Source: Bombella sp. ESL0385
GTDB lineage: Bacteria > Pseudomonadota > Alphaproteobacteria > Acetobacterales > Acetobacteraceae
Length of the DNA: 64,000 nt
Reading direction: 5' to 3'
Assembly: GCF_009725755.1 (NCBI RefSeq)
Contig: NZ_WNIJ01000001.1
Location: 1,240,001 to 1,304,000 of the forward strand
Below, piece after piece: positions 62,547-64,000 of the stretch (positions are counted from its first letter, which is position 1; each line of letters begins with the position of its first letter). Below the pieces are notes generated by a model, which was not told the origin of the DNA, did not search any database, and worked only from the letters and a program-made list of their open reading frames with translations. Made by a program: the position numbers and the translations under genes.

Positions 62547-63149
62547 ATGCCTGTATTCTCCTCTCCTACCCGCATTTTCTCCCACCTGATGGGGGGACTC
62601 AGTACCCTCATGCTCGTAACATTACTCACTGGCTGTGAGGGTGAAGACACAACCCACACCTTCGCCCCCGCCTGCCCTAAGTTTGATGTACCCAGCCCCT
62701 TAGCCGACCTCATTACCTATGATGGTAAAGGGCTAGATGCCGCGCACAGGCTGACCTCAACGCATATTCTGGCCGTGCAAGGTGATTGCCGTACAGGCCC
62801 TAAGGATGAACAAAAACGCCCCCTCACCCGTGTTCGTCTTAGCTTGAACCTTCAGCTAGAGCGCGGCCCGGCGGCAAAGGGCGATACTGTGACCATTCCG
62901 TATTTTGTAGCCATCCTGCAAGATGGACAGATTGTGGATAAAAAAATCTTCACCGAGACGGTGAAATTAACGCCCTCTCTCTCGGTTATGCAGGCCAACA
63001 CGCCCTTACGCTTTATTGATATTCCAACAGGGAACAACCCGCAAATTAGCCCCTACTCTATGGAAATCGGCTTCCAATTAAACCATGATGAGCTGACATA
63101 TAACCGCACACATTTGCGGGCTGCGCAGTTCCAAGAGCATGTGCAGTAA
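62547..63149 (+). CDS. Predicted lipoprotein of unknown function
   Basis: A 200-residue protein with a signal peptide and lipobox LLTGC (C30), so it is lipid-anchored in the envelope. The mature part has ACPKF and GDCRTG, giving two Cys that could pair, then a beta-rich domain (VRLSLNLQLERGPAAKGD; TIPYFVAILQDGQIVDKK). I do not recognise a named family, though the pattern is like lipoproteins of other acetic acid bacteria. It is divergent from ispH. Confidence 0.75.
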   Translation: MPVFSSPTRIFSHLMGGLSTLMLVTLLTGCEGEDTTHTFAPACPKFDVPSPLADLITYDGKGLDAAHRLTSTHILAVQGDCRTGPKDEQKRPLTRVRLSLNLQLERGPAAKGDTVTIPYFVAILQDGQIVDKKIFTETVKLTPSLSVMQANTPLRFIDIPTGNNPQISPYSMEIGFQLNHDELTYNRTHLRAAQFQEHVQ

Positions 63150-63163
63150 GTAAGGTCCGTCCC

Positions 63164-64000
63164 CTATATGGCGGCTATATGCCGCCACCTATGCTCATCC
63201 TCCAAAAGCGTGCCGAGTGTCTGGCCAATCAAATAATTGGCCACGGCACGCTCATTAAACAGCTGATGATAACGCTGCCACCCCGCCCGCGCGACCGCTT
63301 GCCGCGCCTTGGGGTGGTGATGGAAGAAGCGCAGCATCTCACTTAGCTCCTCCAGCGTATTAAAAAAGCCCATTTCTTGGTCAGAAAAGAGGCGGTCATA
63401 CCCTGTTTGCCGCTCCATAACCACAAGCTGGCCATTGCCAATCATCTGCGCAAGACGGTCAGAACTATAGAGGTAATAATCTGCGCGGCGGCTAATATTA
63501 AGACCCATTGCGCTCTGCTCTAGCAATGCGGCGTAAAAAGGCCCGTTCACATAAGGTTGCCCGCGTACCCCAGCATACGCATAGCGCATAGTGGGCGGCA
63601 ATGTCCCCTCTAACATCTGGCAAAACCGATTCATCTCCCAGCTCTGACCACAAATGAGCCGCTCTCGCGCTGGATTGCCACAAGAATAAAAAAGGTCCGC
63701 CTTCAAAAACTGATTCGCAAACGCTCGGCCACGCTCAATGCTGGCATCTACCGGATTCGGTAAAAAATAGACGCGCCCTTCCTCTCCCACACACTCTCGC
63801 ACAACAGAGCCTGCTGTGGAGATAAAGCTTGCATCCACCACCTGATGCCGCGCTGCAAAATCCCGTGCATTATCGGGAACAAATAATGCATCAATATTCC
63901 ATTGAACGATGAGCATACCCGGCTGCTGGCGGCGTATCTCCGCAATAACAGCCGGGGGAATCATGTAGCCATGACCTAGTAAAAGAAGGTCCGGCGCACT
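63164..64000 (-). CDS. CgeB-like glycosyltransferase (N-terminus beyond window edge)
   Basis: The frame is open to the right edge, so the gene starts beyond it; 278 residues are visible. The sequence near the edge (SAPDLLLLGHGYMIPPAVI, MLIVQWNIDALF) and the end (NISRRADYYLYSSDRLAQMIGNGQLVVM, GFFNTLEELSEMLRFFHHHP) match the CgeB/Glyco_trans_1_2 domain of GT-B transferases. An ATG at 63964 is internal. It converges with the lipoprotein gene. Its link to the glycan island is possible but not shown. Confidence 0.82.
   Translation of the reverse strand, partial: SAPDLLLLGHGYMIPPAVIAEIRRQQPGMLIVQWNIDALFVPDNARDFAARHQVVDASFISTAGSVVRECVGEEGRVYFLPNPVDASIERGRAFANQFLKADLFYSCGNPARERLICGQSWEMNRFCQMLEGTLPPTMRYAYAGVRGQPYVNGPFYAALLEQSAMGLNISRRADYYLYSSDRLAQMIGNGQLVVMERQTGYDRLFSDQEMGFFNTLEELSEMLRFFHHHPKARQAVARAGWQRYHQLFNERAVANYLIGQTLGTLLEDEHRWRHIAAI

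Overview
The window reads as chromosomal DNA of an alphaproteobacterium, most likely an acetic acid bacterium (Acetobacteraceae), possibly one of the small-genome sugar- or insect-associated genera such as Bombella or Saccharibacter. That placement is inferred from GapR (DUF2312), a MucR/Ros regulator, the type of ThrB homoserine kinase, the alphaproteobacterial gene order, and acetoin plus lactate-oxidation genes in one stretch. I could not run a taxonomic search. Coding density is high and many genes overlap by ATGA or TAATG. I see no transposase, integrase, phage gene or CRISPR array.

Layout. 1-6.1 kb: end of a LysR regulator, IHF-beta, MucR, then a FUSC transporter / GT4 glycosyltransferase / FAH-fold hydrolase gene string. 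6.2-9.5 kb: a Sel1-repeat protein, tRNA-Ser(CGA), rplU-rpmA-obgE. 9.5-16.2 kb: central metabolism, with lutABC (lactate oxidation), alsD-alsS (pyruvate to acetoin) and the divergent LysR regulator, then gapR. 16.6-19.1 kb: zwf, a small membrane protein and rnpB (RNase P RNA). 19.4-44.5 kb: a complete dcw division and cell-wall cluster, mraZ-rsmH-ftsL-ftsI-murE-murF-mraY-murD-ftsW-murG-murC-murB-ddl-ftsQ-ftsA-ftsZ, continuing into lpxC-bamD-recN-ligA. It is preceded by four tandem MraZ-type boxes at exact 10-bp spacing. 44.5-47.9 kb: a CNNM/CBS membrane protein, pncA, and a secreted glycoamylase-like (GH144-like) protein.

48.1-58.5 kb is an accessory surface-glycan island that begins after a very AT-rich segment and ends at tRNA-Arg/tRNA-Pro. 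It holds UDP-galactopyranose mutase, a large GT2-type protein, a GT8, two GT32 (OCH1-like) enzymes, a FkbH-like HAD protein with an extra C-terminal module, and three copies of an unrecognised family of about 215 residues. Two of those copies sit directly upstream of the two GT32 genes as matching two-gene cassettes pointing away from each other. This is the best candidate here for an undescribed system: probably lectin-like partner proteins working with glycosyltransferases on a surface or secreted glycan.

58.6-64 kb returns to housekeeping genes: tRNA-Arg(TCT), tRNA-Pro(TGG), gpt, two tandemly duplicated tRNA-Asn(GTT) genes each with its own terminator, ispH-thrB-rnhA, a lipoprotein, and the C-terminal part of a CgeB-like glycosyltransferase running off the right edge.

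How the parts fit: alsSD and lutABC manage pyruvate and lactate; zwf feeds NADPH and pentoses; the dcw cluster makes and divides the wall, with lpxC and bamD linking it to the outer membrane; the island decorates the surface.
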